A stretch of DNA of 36,639 nt from an uncultured Verrucomicrobia subdivision 3 bacterium (GCA_903842235.1 CAIMLG010000341.1:1-36639); one strand, 5' to 3'. Counted from the first letter of the stretch, positions 1-7,904 are shown. Notes: a model not told the origin generated them from the letters alone. Translations and numbers: made by a program.

Positions 1-204
1 CCACGGCTTGCGGTTCAGCGCCAGCGCGGCCTTGACGGCGCTCTTGCTCTTGCGGCGGCGACCAAGTCGCCAATAGATACCACCCGTGAAGCGTTTATCC
101 CGCGCCTCGGCGTAGCAGTTCGCGCAGCCCGCGCTGATTTTTGTGCAGCCTTCCCAAAAGTTTACGGTGCTGTCGCACCACGCAATTTTCGTTTGTTCGC
201 TCAT
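1..204 (-). CDS. DUF5131 family phage protein (Gp37/Gp68-like), 3' end outside window
   Basis: This is an open frame of 68 codons starting at the ATG at 204 and running off the window edge. The N-terminus reads [16 protein letters not shown] followed by [13 protein letters not shown], which matches the very conserved start of the DUF5131 (phage Gp37/Gp68) family: a 'W(C)DST.N.W.GC.K.S.GC.NCYAE' motif with a Cys cluster similar to that of radical-SAM proteins. The family is widespread in phages and prophages; its biochemical role is not settled. Its ATG overlaps the stop of the upstream ASCH-like gene (ATGA, 201-204), so it is the most distal early-operon gene visible here. Only about a quarter of the usual 240-aa protein is present because the window ends, not because the gene is broken. 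Confidence 0.88.
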   Translation of the reverse strand, partial: MSEQTKIAWCDSTVNFWEGCTKISAGCANCYAEARDKRFTGGIYWRLGRRRKSKSAVKAALALNRKPW

Positions 205-599
205 AAATTCTTGGCGGTAATTAAAATCCCCTCAAACGGCAGCTCGTATTCGGCGCGGAACCAATCGCGCATCTGTTCCCAATTCTTAAATCCATCCAGC
301 TTGGCCACCGTCTCAAGCCAGAGCCGGCGCGCTGGCGTCCACTCGCCAAAAAAGCAAACTCGCAACGTGCCGGGGCAGGTCTCAATGCCGTCGCGATGAA
401 TGCGGATCACTTCCACGTCCATCAGGACCACCTGGGCCAACTCGCGCTGGGCGCGGTTGTAAGGCCGGCCCGTCCACTCGCGCCAGCTCTCCTGGTCGCC
501 GGCCTTGGGCAGCCGTTTGGGCATGGGGCGGATCGTCTGGCGCTTGGTGCCGGCGGCCACCAGCGGCGCAAACTGCGGTTTGAAGGTGCGGACTCTCAT
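201..599 (-). CDS. ASCH/PUA-like domain protein, early operon
   Basis: A 132-aa protein. The N-terminus ([25 protein letters not shown]) carries the 'F.P.F...V..G.K.QTIR' signature seen in phage ASCH-superfamily proteins, which have PUA-like beta-barrel folds thought to bind RNA or modified bases. The middle (residues 46-75) holds '[24 protein letters not shown]', consistent with the barrel strands that follow, and the C-terminal half has an acidic Trp-rich segment ([15 protein letters not shown]) typical of this family. It ends in an ATGA overlap with the DUF5131 gene, so the two are probably translationally coupled. The start at 599 was kept because the conserved motif begins at once. The family assignment is from motif memory; substrate is unknown. 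Confidence 0.62.
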   Translation of the reverse strand: MRVRTFKPQFAPLVAAGTKRQTIRPMPKRLPKAGDQESWREWTGRPYNRAQRELAQVVLMDVEVIRIHRDGIETCPGTLRVCFFGEWTPARRLWLETVAKLDGFKNWEQMRDWFRAEYELPFEGILITAKNL

Positions 600-610
600 T
601 GGCTGCAGGC

Positions 611-922
611 TTAGTTTTTACGTTTGGTTTTTGGCGCGGTGCCCTTGGAGGTGAGCCCTTGCGCCCATAGCCGCTCACGATAGAGACGGGAATATTCCGC
701 CCGGCTCAACCGGCCCCGCCGATTTTTCCGTGGCGTTCCGCGCGCGGTGAGGCCGGCGGCGTAGAGACGGGCCAGCCGCAAGCGCGTGTATTGCGTGCTG
801 GTGAGCCGGCTGCAGCGGTTCCGGAGCGGCGTGCCCCGCCGAGTAAAACCATTCATCGGCGCCGGCGGGAATTGAACCACGCCCAGGCGCGCGAGGAACT
901 GCATGTCGGGGAGTTCGGTCAT
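611..922 (-). CDS. Small basic protein with a triplicated GxTxxGTxxxN motif
   Basis: A 103-aa strongly basic protein with no family I recognise. It holds three copies of a 'G[FL]T.[RK]GT...[NT][RK]' module (GFTRRGTPLRNR, GLTARGTPRKNR, GLTSKGTAPKTKR), each preceded by a helical 'S..[QE]Y[ST]RL...RL...' segment. The spacing of about 35 residues suggests repeated short DNA- or RNA-binding helices. The start at 922 forms an ATGA overlap (919-922) with the TGA that would end the full-length DUF551 frame, which supports both the start and the idea that the DUF551 frame originally ran to 919. A competing frame at 675-971 lacks such coupling and was left out. Confidence 0.6.
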   Translation of the reverse strand: MTELPDMQFLARLGVVQFPPAPMNGFTRRGTPLRNRCSRLTSTQYTRLRLARLYAAGLTARGTPRKNRRGRLSRAEYSRLYRERLWAQGLTSKGTAPKTKRKN

Positions 923-1023
923 AACGCGGGCGGTTCCGGGATGGCCATCCAGTGGGTGACCTTGGTTTCAATGCGCTCCGCGCTCACCCAGCGCCAGCAT
1001 TCGCCATCGTGGAAACCGAGCTA
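919..1023 (-). pseudogene. C-terminal continuation of the DUF551 gene beyond an in-frame TAG
   Basis: Directly after the TAG at 1021-1023, the same frame continues as LGFHDGECWRWVSAERIETK then VTHWMAIPEPPAL to a TGA at 919-921. The 'GF.DG..W.WV...RIE..THWM.IPEPP' pattern is the characteristic C-terminus of DUF551 proteins. Family members normally have Trp between 'DEPV' and 'LGFHDG', and TGG to TAG is a single-base change. The true stop at 919-921 overlaps the ATG of the next gene, as elsewhere in this operon. The segment is therefore either a nonsense-mutation remnant or is translated by amber readthrough. Confidence 0.78.
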
Positions 1024-1404
1024 GACCGGTTCATCCGCCTCTGGCGAATGGACCAGAACGCTCTGCTCGGAATCCGGTAAAGCCATCTCCGCGCTGATCC
1101 ACGTGCAGTTGTGCGCTGGGTTAGTCAGATCGCACGGGCTTTTCGGCTGCAAATGCGCTTCCCATCGGACTTGGCCGTTTGGCGTAGTTTTCCGGGCCAG
1201 TGAAATGCGGGTCTCGATCTCATCGAGGTCGGATTGTTCGCTATATTTGGCAAATGCCTTGGCCGCGCAACGCAGAACACCATACTTTTCATTTCCCGTT
1301 GTGGACGCGCTCACGCACAAAGCTCGATTGCCGACACCATAGGCACGAAACATCTTCGTGTCCTGGCCCGGATTCAAGGTCTGGCGGATGATTACCGTTT
1401 TCAC
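1021..1404 (-). CDS. DUF551 family protein, prematurely ended by an amber codon
   Basis: The 127-aa frame contains 'TWISAEMALPDSEQSVLVHS' followed by PEADEPV at its C-terminus, the beginning of the DUF551 domain ('WI...LP..G..VLV...'), and stops at TAG exactly where family members have Trp. The rest of the domain continues in frame to 919. The N-terminal 95 residues (QTLNPGQDTKMFRAYG, then ALCVSASTTGNEKYGVLRCAAKAFAK) form a separate domain I do not recognise, rich in Cys and basic residues. The start at 1404 overlaps the Gam stop as ATGA (1401-1404), so the gene sits inside the early operon. DUF551 proteins are small phage or prophage proteins of unknown function. TAG also ends the MuB-like gene, so a global reassignment of TAG is unlikely. 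Confidence 0.72.
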   Translation of the reverse strand: MKTVIIRQTLNPGQDTKMFRAYGVGNRALCVSASTTGNEKYGVLRCAAKAFAKYSEQSDLDEIETRISLARKTTPNGQVRWEAHLQPKSPCDLTNPAHNCTWISAEMALPDSEQSVLVHSPEADEPV

Positions 1405-1976
1405 AATTGCACCTCGCCTTCCTTGACCATCGCGCTCACCAGTTTTTCGATGAGCTTGTTGATCAACTTCTCGACATCGCCGGCCACCCGCTTGACCAGG
1501 ACCACGTCGCCCGCGCCTTCGATCCGGCAGCCCAGCTTGGCAAGCTCCAGCGCCGTGAGCGTGCGCAGGGCGTCTTTGCGGGGCGTGTATTCGGTCTTCA
1601 CCAGCTCGTCGAAGCGAGCCTTGAAGTGTTTCTCGACGAGTTTCACCACTTGGGCTTCATCCTCAAAATCCACGCTGCCGGTGCTGGTGGAAAAGCCCAC
1701 CTTGCAGCCGTGCATGATAAACGTGCGCGGTTTGACGAATAGTTCCGGCGAGCCTTCCACCGCGCTGTTCAATTCGGCCTCGCGGGCCGCCACGATCGCC
1801 GCCTGCTTTTTCAGCCCGCGCAGATGCTTGGCCTTGACGGCCTCCAGATCGGCCTCCAGAGCCGCGATTTGTTCCTCCAGCTGCACGCATTCACCATCGT
1901 AGGCGGCGCAGAGCGGTTCGAGTTCGGTGATGGCGCGGCTCTTGAGGCCGCCGAGGTTTTCGTGAGTGCTGATCAT
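1401..1976 (-). CDS. gam: Mu Gam-like host-nuclease inhibitor
   Basis: A 191-aa protein matching the Mu Gam family (Phage_Mu_Gam). Gam binds double-stranded DNA ends as a dimer, structurally like Ku, and protects linear phage DNA from host exonucleases. Visible features are an N-terminal coiled coil (about residues 25-72, ending 'LNSAVEGSPELF'), the central family signature 'RTFIMHGCKVGFSTSTGSVD' around residues 84-103, and the C-terminal 'YTPRKDALRTLTALELAKLG' helix followed by a beta hairpin with 'GDVVLVKRVAG'. Size is close to the usual 170-190 aa. It lies downstream of the MuB- and MuA-like genes on the same strand, as in other transposable phages. Confidence 0.9.
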   Translation of the reverse strand: MISTHENLGGLKSRAITELEPLCAAYDGECVQLEEQIAALEADLEAVKAKHLRGLKKQAAIVAAREAELNSAVEGSPELFVKPRTFIMHGCKVGFSTSTGSVDFEDEAQVVKLVEKHFKARFDELVKTEYTPRKDALRTLTALELAKLGCRIEGAGDVVLVKRVAGDVEKLINKLIEKLVSAMVKEGEVQL

Positions 1977-2019
1977 ATGTTTGTATTTGATGGTTGTTTA
2001 TGGATGCCCGTTCCGGGCG

Positions 2020-2457
2020 TTAACTGACGATTAACTGAATTTGGATGGCCGGCGCGGACGGGGCGGCCATCTCGGCGCCGGACAGTTGCACTTGGTTGGC
2101 GTTGGCCCAGGTGATGGCCGCGCTGCGCGAGCGCAGGCGATACGCCCCCACCCACGAACCTTTGCGGCCGGGGTTTGGGTTTTGGATGCGCCCGCCATAG
2201 ATGCCCCGGTCGGGATCGGAGAGCGCCAGCGGCACCGCTTCGATGATCTGGAGGGAGCGCAGCGCATTCCAGGCATTGCTGGCCACGCCCTGCCGATGTT
2301 CCTTGGCAATGATGTCCTCCGGCACGTCGCCGGCGCTGACGTAAGCCTGCAACAAAGCCCGCCGCACGATATGCGCCATTACCCGCACGAGCAGCTCGTG
2401 CTTGTAATGGTTCACCGCGCGCTCGGCGTCGGCAATGGGGGCAGGCAGGGTAAGCAT
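2020..2457 (-). CDS. Unknown protein with winged-helix-like C-terminal half
   Basis: The start chosen at 2457 gives 145 aa and is preceded by a good ribosome site (AGAGGA, four bases before ATG) just after the TAG of the MuB-like gene. A longer frame from 2526 would lie inside that gene. The first half is helical (HYKHELLVRVMAHIVRRALL). The second half, 'VASNAWNALRSLQIIEAVPL' followed by a glycine-rich wing-like turn 'YGGRIQNPNPGRKGSWVGAY', reads like a winged-helix DNA-binding fold. Its position between the ATPase and Gam is one often filled by small early regulators in Mu-like phages. Function is not known. Confidence 0.65.
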   Translation of the reverse strand: MLTLPAPIADAERAVNHYKHELLVRVMAHIVRRALLQAYVSAGDVPEDIIAKEHRQGVASNAWNALRSLQIIEAVPLALSDPDRGIYGGRIQNPNPGRKGSWVGAYRLRSRSAAITWANANQVQLSGAEMAAPSAPAIQIQLIVS

Positions 2458-2465
2458 TTTGTCCT

Positions 2466-3521
2466 CTAGTATTTTTTTCCTTCCAAATCGGAAAGCCCGG
2501 CGTGCGCGGAAATGACATCGTTCCAAGACATCGGCCGTTTACGCTGGGAGGCCACCTTGGAGGCCATGCGTAGCAGCAGCAGCCACCTGCCCAGCGCTTC
2601 ATCGTCAATCATCCGCCGCTCCAGCTCGCGCGCCGCGCCGCTGCTGGCCGGCAAACCGTAAGCCGCCGCAAACGTGTTTAAATCGTTCGGCGTGGGGGCG
2701 GTCGGCAGTTGCAGCGCGCACAAGCGGCGGCGCTTGATCTGCCGGAGAATTTTTGAGACCCCGCCCGCATCCATCGCATCCCGGAAGACATTGGTCGCGC
2801 AGATCACCACGCCGCATTGCGTCTCGTCAAACAGCTCGCGGATGAACTCAATGGTTTGCACCGGATGCCGGCTGTTGCCCGTGTCGGGAATGCAGCGGTG
2901 CGCCTCATCCACGATCAACAGCATCCGGTCGTCAAAACTGCGGATGATCCGCTCGCGCAGCTTGCTGGAATTCAGGTTTTGCGGAATGCGCAGCACCTCC
3001 GCCATTTTGTTCAGGAACGGCCCCAGCGCCCCGCCCGTGGGCATCGAGACATAAATGGTGCTGCCGTGATTGTGCGCCGCCGCATAAGCCTTCAACGCCG
3101 CCGTTTTGCCCACCTGCGTGTCGCCGAAGATAAAGGCGATCTTTTGAAACTCCAGCGTCGCCGAGCAAACATTCCAGATGCGCCGGGTCAACTGGGTTTC
3201 GATGAAGGCCAGCGCCCGGCCCTGATTGCGCCGCTCCAGCAGGTCAAAAAACGATTCAATTTCTTTGACCACATTGTCCAGCGCCCCGTCGTATTTGCCC
3301 CGGAACAACTGGCTGACCACCGCGCCGGTGTAGCCGATGAGTTTGGCGGTCTCTTCAATCGTCAGGTCATTCTCGACGTAGTGCGCGTGCAGCCGCCGGA
3401 TGGCGCTGCGCTGGTTGTCGGGTAAATCCTGCGTGGCATGGTTCACCATGTCGCCGGGAATTTTAGTGCGGGCGTCGGCCATTGCGGCCACCGCCGGGGT
3501 GAGTTTTGATGCGTCAGTCAT
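2466..3521 (-). CDS. MuB-like AAA+ ATPase, transposition target protein
   Basis: A 351-aa protein of the MuB/TniB AAA+ group. MuB binds DNA in an ATP-dependent way, selects target DNA and activates the transposase. Seen here: an N-terminal helix-turn-helix (residues 53-75, LTIEETAKLIGYTGAVVSQL) as in MuB, Walker A GDTQVGKT (133-140), Walker B LLIVDEAH (201-208) and sensor-type VVICATN (238-244). The C-terminal region is basic and helical (LLLLRMASKVASQRKRPMSW). A Shine-Dalgarno AAGGG precedes the ATG. It follows the transposase by 30 bp in the same operon, the standard A-B order. It ends at TAG. Confidence 0.92.
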   Translation of the reverse strand: MTDASKLTPAVAAMADARTKIPGDMVNHATQDLPDNQRSAIRRLHAHYVENDLTIEETAKLIGYTGAVVSQLFRGKYDGALDNVVKEIESFFDLLERRNQGRALAFIETQLTRRIWNVCSATLEFQKIAFIFGDTQVGKTAALKAYAAAHNHGSTIYVSMPTGGALGPFLNKMAEVLRIPQNLNSSKLRERIIRSFDDRMLLIVDEAHRCIPDTGNSRHPVQTIEFIRELFDETQCGVVICATNVFRDAMDAGGVSKILRQIKRRRLCALQLPTAPTPNDLNTFAAAYGLPASSGAARELERRMIDDEALGRWLLLLRMASKVASQRKRPMSWNDVISAHAGLSDLEGKKY

Positions 3522-3551
3522 GGTTTGCCCTTCGTGTTTTTTTGATTTGGT

Positions 3552-5543
3552 TTAATGAGTCATGGCTCCCAGCAGGTCGTCGCCCGCCGTGGAAATAGCT
3601 GCCGGTTCCGCCGCCGGTTCCACCGGCTCCAGAATGTCCGCCGCCGCCGCTGCGCCCTCGGCGCGGATGAAACGGGCGCTGGATTTTTCTTCCATCGTGA
3701 AGGGCCGGGTTTCATCCAGCACCGCCGCGTTGTTCGCCAGTCGGTCGGTCTCGGCGCGCACGGCCTCGGCATGGCGGGCCAGCAGCGGTTTTTTCAATTC
3801 CGCGATCTGGTGACTGCGCCGCCCAAACTCGCGCTTCAAGGCCTCGGTATCGTCGCGATCAATCCGGTTGGCACGTTGGGCCACGCCCAGGCAGCGGCCG
3901 CGCGCGTCATGCACAAAGAGCTGCTGCAGATCAAATGGGTTGACAAATACCTGGTATTTGTCATCCGCCAGCTTTTCCGGCCGGCCTTCCGGCGTGGTGA
4001 TGAACGCCTCAAAGACCAGCGGCTCGGGCGAAAGTTCCTGGTCGGAAAACGCATTGAAGTAAGTGCCCCGGCATTCCAGTTCGCGGGCAAAGTCTTCGCC
4101 CAGGATTTCGCCCACGACAAAGGCCGGCAGCCGCGTGAGCTGGCCGCGATCCCGCAGCCGCACTTCCATCGGCGAGAGCTTGCGGGACTGGAGATAGCGG
4201 GGATCGGCCGCCGCCGCCTGCAGCAGCAGCGTCTGCGAAATTTCCGGCAGGGCGGCAAATTCGGCATCGTTCAGCCAATGGTCGGCGCTCGGCGTCGTCC
4301 GGTAGTCAATGCGGATGTTGCCCGCCGCGTGCCAGCCTTCCAGGTTATGCCACGTGCGCTCATTAATCTCCCGGTAAGCGTCCATTAAGAACGGCAAAAA
4401 CTGGCTGTGATATTCCCAAACCTTCAGCTTGAAGGCCGCCGCCCGCTGCGGATTTTTCTGCGCCAGCACCGCCAGCACCTTCAATTCCTCGCTCGCCTCC
4501 ACCAGCACGCCGTGGGTCTGCTCGGGCCGGTGGTCGCGGTCTTTGCCGGTCTGCGCCGGCAGCCAGCCCAGCTCGTTGTGCTTCAGGTTGCGCAGGCTTT
4601 CCAGCGCGGCCTTGAAGCGCGGGTTGCCCTTGCCCTGGCCCCAGCCGATGACGGCTTGTTCCTCGCCGGTGATGCCGGATTCCCGCCGCTGGATTTTCCC
4701 GCCGCTCCGGTCAAAGAGGATTTTCGCCACGCGCTCGCTGATCGCCGCCGTGCCATGCTCGGCCAGGATCGTCGAGCCGCGTTCGGAATAGCCCTCGTTG
4801 AAATACACGCCCGCCACCACCAGGCGCGCGTATTTTTCCTTCAGGTTGTCAAAGGTGCCGTCTTCGCGCTGGTAGCGGGGCTTGCAGCCGAAGTTCACCA
4901 GGCAGCCGCTGAACACGTCCAGCGCGTCCAGCTCCAGCACGCGCACCAGTTGCCGCCCAAACACCACAAAGTTGTCATGCCACAAATCATCAATCATCAG
5001 GTGACTGCCATACCAGAGGTGGGCGCGGGTGGTGAGAATCTGCGGGCCGTATTTGGCCACCGCCAGGCCCAGGCCGCGCCGCATGGCCGTCTCGGCAAAC
5101 TTATCGGCAATCTTGCGGCGGATGTTGTCATCGCTGAAGCCGGCCGGGAGCTGATGGCGCGGGAGCGCATTGTCCATGCCGGGGATCGTCGCGCCCGCGC
5201 GCCAGAGTTTTTTGAACCGGCGCAACGCGGGCGAGGTCTTCCGCTGGTTGGCTTCCGCCAGCGCCTTGAACCATTCGACAAACTCCGGCGTGAGGGCTGA
5301 TTCCCCTTCCGGCACCCGCGCCCGGTTCACCAGCACGCGCAGATCGTAGCCGGAATGGCGGAAGTCGTCATACTTGCGCCGCGCCGTCTTGAGCGAGACC
5401 CCAAAGCGCCGCGCGATTTCCTCCAGGCTCTTCTGGATGGGTTTGGAGACGGCCAGCAGCGCATCGCGCCACTGCTCGGCCTCGCTGCGCACGTCGGACG
5501 GCAGCGTTCCGAGGAAATGGTTGTCGGCGGTGGTGAGTTGCAT
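3552..5543 (-). CDS. Mu-type DDE transposase (MuA-like)
   Basis: A 663-aa transposase/integrase-fold protein, the length of MuA (663 aa). It would join the phage ends to target DNA for both integration and replicative transposition. Residues 33-60 form an HTH (KPIQKSLEEIARRFGVSLK). The catalytic RNase H-like core starts with MIDDLWHD (183-190), followed by ELDALDVFSG (204-213). The third acid is probably E315 in FKAALESLRNLKHNE, followed by the conserved GQTGKDRDHRPE-like stretch. At the second acid position the sequence is AEHGTA (261-266), so Glu262-His263 replaces the usual Asp-Asn. After about residue 470 come a beta-barrel-like domain and a coiled, Ala-rich tail expected to contact the MuB partner. 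Confidence 0.93.
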   Translation of the reverse strand: MQLTTADNHFLGTLPSDVRSEAEQWRDALLAVSKPIQKSLEEIARRFGVSLKTARRKYDDFRHSGYDLRVLVNRARVPEGESALTPEFVEWFKALAEANQRKTSPALRRFKKLWRAGATIPGMDNALPRHQLPAGFSDDNIRRKIADKFAETAMRRGLGLAVAKYGPQILTTRAHLWYGSHLMIDDLWHDNFVVFGRQLVRVLELDALDVFSGCLVNFGCKPRYQREDGTFDNLKEKYARLVVAGVYFNEGYSERGSTILAEHGTAAISERVAKILFDRSGGKIQRRESGITGEEQAVIGWGQGKGNPRFKAALESLRNLKHNELGWLPAQTGKDRDHRPEQTHGVLVEASEELKVLAVLAQKNPQRAAAFKLKVWEYHSQFLPFLMDAYREINERTWHNLEGWHAAGNIRIDYRTTPSADHWLNDAEFAALPEISQTLLLQAAAADPRYLQSRKLSPMEVRLRDRGQLTRLPAFVVGEILGEDFARELECRGTYFNAFSDQELSPEPLVFEAFITTPEGRPEKLADDKYQVFVNPFDLQQLFVHDARGRCLGVAQRANRIDRDDTEALKREFGRRSHQIAELKKPLLARHAEAVRAETDRLANNAAVLDETRPFTMEEKSSARFIRAEGAAAAADILEPVEPAAEPAAISTAGDDLLGAMTH

Positions 5544-5548
5544 GGCAA

Positions 5549-6583
5549 TTAGCGGTTGAGTTCGGAGTGCCGGAGCGGATCGTTCTGCGCGATCAGGGCG
5601 AGGATTTCCGCGACAACGGCCTCGCGTTTTGCCTTGGGCGTGTTGCGGTATTTGGTGCGGAGCTTCAGCGCAAATTCCAGCACGGAAATCTGCGCGTCCA
5701 CTTCCAGATCGTTATCGGCGGCCGTGAGGAAGAAATCCTTGTTGCTCGCCGTCACGGCCTGGCCCATCCAGCCGCTGTTCTCCAGGGCAATCTTCACCGC
5801 CGCCGCCGCCTGCTCGGCCGTGGTCAGGGTTTTGCGCGTGCCGCCATCCTTGGGGTTGGCATTGCCGCTGGGCTGCTTGTAAAGCTCGTCAAAGAAATTC
5901 GACTGCGTTTTGCCATCCGTCAGTTTCTTCACCGCCGTCTCCATCGCCGCCCGCTGCGGCTCGCCCAGCAGGCTCATCGGCTGCGAGAACGGATCAAAGT
6001 TTTTCAGCGCCGGCAGCTTCTTTAAACGCGGCGCAGCGGCTTTCGCCATGTCCATGTAGCGGTAGGCCGTGGAACGGGATAGCCCCGCCTCTTTCTGGAG
6101 GATCGTTTCCCAGTCGTCTCCAATTTTCCCATTTTGGGATAATTGGGGGTTTCCGGGTTTGATGTTGTTCGCCTTTTGCAACGCGAGCAGTTCAAACCCG
6201 GTCATAACCTGGCTGAACAGTTTGCCCTGCTCAAACATTTTGGCGGCGTTGAGCCAGTGCCGCACGCCCTCCCAGGTGCTGGTGATGACGACGGGGGATT
6301 TGCTTTCGGAAGGATCGATTTTTTGGAGTGTGTTATGTGACATAAAATTTGGATTGAGCGCGGCCATTTCGGCTTTGTAATACGGCGAGGCTTTGAGTTC
6401 GTTTTCCGGCCAGATGCTGCCCGGACGATTGTGTAGCCAGACGCGCGCCGCATCGCGGGTGGGAAACGGCCGCGCCTCCTCAAACCGCTTGCACCAACCG
6501 TAGCCTTTGGACAGGTAGGTGAAGCGGGTGGCCGTGACCGCTCGGTCGAGCCATATCCGGCAGATGTAAAACGAATCGCTCAT
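5549..6583 (-). CDS. DUF3102-like helix-turn-helix protein, early operon
   Basis: A 344-aa protein immediately upstream of the transposase (5-bp gap). Residues 1-75 form a separate small domain (Trp- and Tyr-rich, ending 'GSIWPENELKASPYYK'). Residues 103-190 read like DUF3102 proteins: 'GFELLALQKANNIK' then 'WETILQKEAGLSRSTAYRYM', the pattern of a ParB/KorB-like HTH that binds DNA. The C-terminal third is Ala/Lys-rich and may form helices for oligomerisation. An internal MSH at residue 81 could be an alternative start that would drop the N-terminal domain. Possible roles are regulation of transposition or immunity, but this is inference from position. Its start overlaps the previous gene by ATGA (6580-6583). 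Confidence 0.7.
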   Translation of the reverse strand: MSDSFYICRIWLDRAVTATRFTYLSKGYGWCKRFEEARPFPTRDAARVWLHNRPGSIWPENELKASPYYKAEMAALNPNFMSHNTLQKIDPSESKSPVVITSTWEGVRHWLNAAKMFEQGKLFSQVMTGFELLALQKANNIKPGNPQLSQNGKIGDDWETILQKEAGLSRSTAYRYMDMAKAAAPRLKKLPALKNFDPFSQPMSLLGEPQRAAMETAVKKLTDGKTQSNFFDELYKQPSGNANPKDGGTRKTLTTAEQAAAAVKIALENSGWMGQAVTASNKDFFLTAADNDLEVDAQISVLEFALKLRTKYRNTPKAKREAVVAEILALIAQNDPLRHSELNR

Positions 6584-6984
6584 GCTTGGATAATTTCAGT
6601 TTCGGAATGTTGGCCCGTCGTCGCGGACGACCCGGCGATGTGCAACAGTTCGGTGAGCCTGATGGCATCCACTTCCCACTGGATCAGCACGGCGCGGAAT
6701 TGTGCCGGCGCGAGCAGCGCGTGCAGGGTGGTGATGATGCCCGCTTGCACGCCCTGCGCTATGCGGGCTTCGTCCGGCTCACCCAGCATGCGGTCCATTT
6801 CGCGCTCCACATAGAGCGTGCCCAAGGCCAGCAGGGTGGTTTGATCCAGTTCCGCCTGCCCCGTGCAGGCCAAATGAAAATGACCCGCGCCTGGCGGCGA
6901 CGTCGGCGCGGGGGAGGTTGAAGCATCCGCCGCTGCAATGCGTTCGCCGGCTCCGGCGGATGGAATGTAAGTGAGGTTTTTCAT
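6580..6984 (-). CDS. Unknown early-operon protein
   Basis: A 134-aa frame I do not recognise. It has a low-complexity Ala/Ser/Pro linker (residues 10-32), then an amphipathic helical section (TTLLALGTLYVEREMDRMLG; GIITTLHALLAPAQFRAVLI). No signal peptide or metal-binding motif is seen. It is coupled at both ends by 4-bp ATGA overlaps (6580-6583 and 6981-6984), which supports the reading frame and start and places it between two other early genes. Function is unknown. Confidence 0.6.
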   Translation of the reverse strand: MKNLTYIPSAGAGERIAAADASTSPAPTSPPGAGHFHLACTGQAELDQTTLLALGTLYVEREMDRMLGEPDEARIAQGVQAGIITTLHALLAPAQFRAVLIQWEVDAIRLTELLHIAGSSATTGQHSETEIIQA

Positions 6985-7523
6985 GGCAGAGTTGGCGTCG
7001 CGTGGGTGGTCTGTTTGCTGGTATCTGCCTTATTCGGGGCAGCCGCACGCGGCGCGGCCGGCCTCGCGGCCGGAAAATTGATTCGCCCGATCCAGCGCTG
7101 CTGGAAAAACCGCACCAGCCCGGCGCGGGGATAAAAGCTGCCGCCATTCCGGAGGTCGCCCAGCAATTCGGCGCGCAATTCCATCAAGGTGGGCCGGCTC
7201 ACCAGCAGCAGCGCCTGCACCTCCCCGCTGGCAAATTCCCGGCGCTTGGTGGGCAGGATAAAACCCAGCACCTCGTCCAGTGAGAGCGCCGCTTGGCGTT
7301 TTCCCAAATGGTGGCCATCCGCAAGGACCTCGCCGATCCACCAGCGCAGATCGCGGATCTCGCCTTGCGCGTTGGTGGCCACGTTCCACACCCATTGGTA
7401 GGTGCCCTCCACCAGATCGCCGCCATCGGCCATCGCATAGATGGCATCCGCGCTCTTGCGCGTGAGCAGCCGCACGCCCTTGATGTCGGCCAGCGGACTC
7501 ATATTGGTGGCAGTGGGGTTCAT
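6981..7523 (-). CDS. Unknown early-operon protein
   Basis: A 180-aa protein with no family I can name. The body alternates strands and helices ('GTYQWVWNVATN', 'RDLRWWIGEVLADG', 'VQALLLVSRPTLMELRAELL'), and the central 'VSRPTLMELRAELLGDLRNG' could be a recognition-helix-like segment. The last 35 residues are a disordered Ala/Pro/Thr tail. The start at 7523 was kept; an in-frame Met (NMSPLADIKG) eight residues later is an alternative. It overlaps the next gene by ATGA. Early-operon position suggests a DNA-metabolism or regulatory accessory role, which is inference only. Confidence 0.6.
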   Translation of the reverse strand: MNPTATNMSPLADIKGVRLLTRKSADAIYAMADGGDLVEGTYQWVWNVATNAQGEIRDLRWWIGEVLADGHHLGKRQAALSLDEVLGFILPTKRREFASGEVQALLLVSRPTLMELRAELLGDLRNGGSFYPRAGLVRFFQQRWIGRINFPAARPAAPRAAAPNKADTSKQTTHATPTLP

Positions 7524-7535
7524 GGGCTTGGCGAT

Positions 7536-7691
7536 TTATGATTGGGCGATTTCATCCTCGGCCTGCCCGTCCGCGAGCTGGCGGCCGGCCCAGCGTTCCA
7601 GGGTTAGGCAGCCCAGCACGCCGCCAAGGAAACCCACGGCGCAGATCAGCAAGATGCCGGCGAGGGAGGCGAGGAAGATCAGGGTTTTCAT
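7536..7691 (-). CDS. 51-aa single-pass membrane protein
   Basis: A short frame read directly from the sequence. It begins MKTLIFLASLAGILLICAVG, has one hydrophobic segment (residues 4-30, including FLGGVLG), and ends with a polar acidic tail (ADGQAEDEIAQS). It fills the gap between neighbouring early genes on the same strand without overlap. It could be a small inner-membrane effector, for example an early superinfection or toxicity protein as found in many phage early operons. Nothing in the sequence proves a function. Confidence 0.5.
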   Translation of the reverse strand: MKTLIFLASLAGILLICAVGFLGGVLGCLTLERWAGRQLADGQAEDEIAQS

Positions 7692-7706
7692 AAATTGGGT
7701 GGAGCG

Positions 7707-7904
7707 TCACGCTCCCCAGCGGGGTTTGGGGTTGGGGTTGGCCTGGTGGTTCAGATGGCCGAACCGGCGGGCGACGGCACTGGCCACCTCCGCCTGCTCA
7801 TGCCGGGTCAGATCGCTATCCACCTCCGCCAGGCGGGCCAACTCATGCAGCCGCGTGGCCTCCTTTGCGCGGGAAACTTCCACGAAGTAATCGAGCTTGA
7901 TCAT
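7707..7904 (-). CDS. Small charged early protein
   Basis: The start at 7904 (MIKLDYFVEVSRAKEATRLH) gives 65 aa and is set by an ATGA overlap with the upstream gene (7901-7904). The frame extends upstream to 8132, but that part runs across two other genes. The protein is helical and charged (RLHELARLAEVDSDLTRHEQ; VASAVARRFGHLNHQ), with no recognised domain. Confidence 0.55.
   Translation of the reverse strand: MIKLDYFVEVSRAKEATRLHELARLAEVDSDLTRHEQAEVASAVARRFGHLNHQANPNPKPRWGA

Noticed and set aside
2001..2025. Small hairpin GCCCG-TTC-CGGGC between the Gam-like gene and its upstream neighbour
   Set aside because: The stem is only 5 bp, with no T-run on the transcribed strand, and the operon continues through it, so a terminator is not supported.
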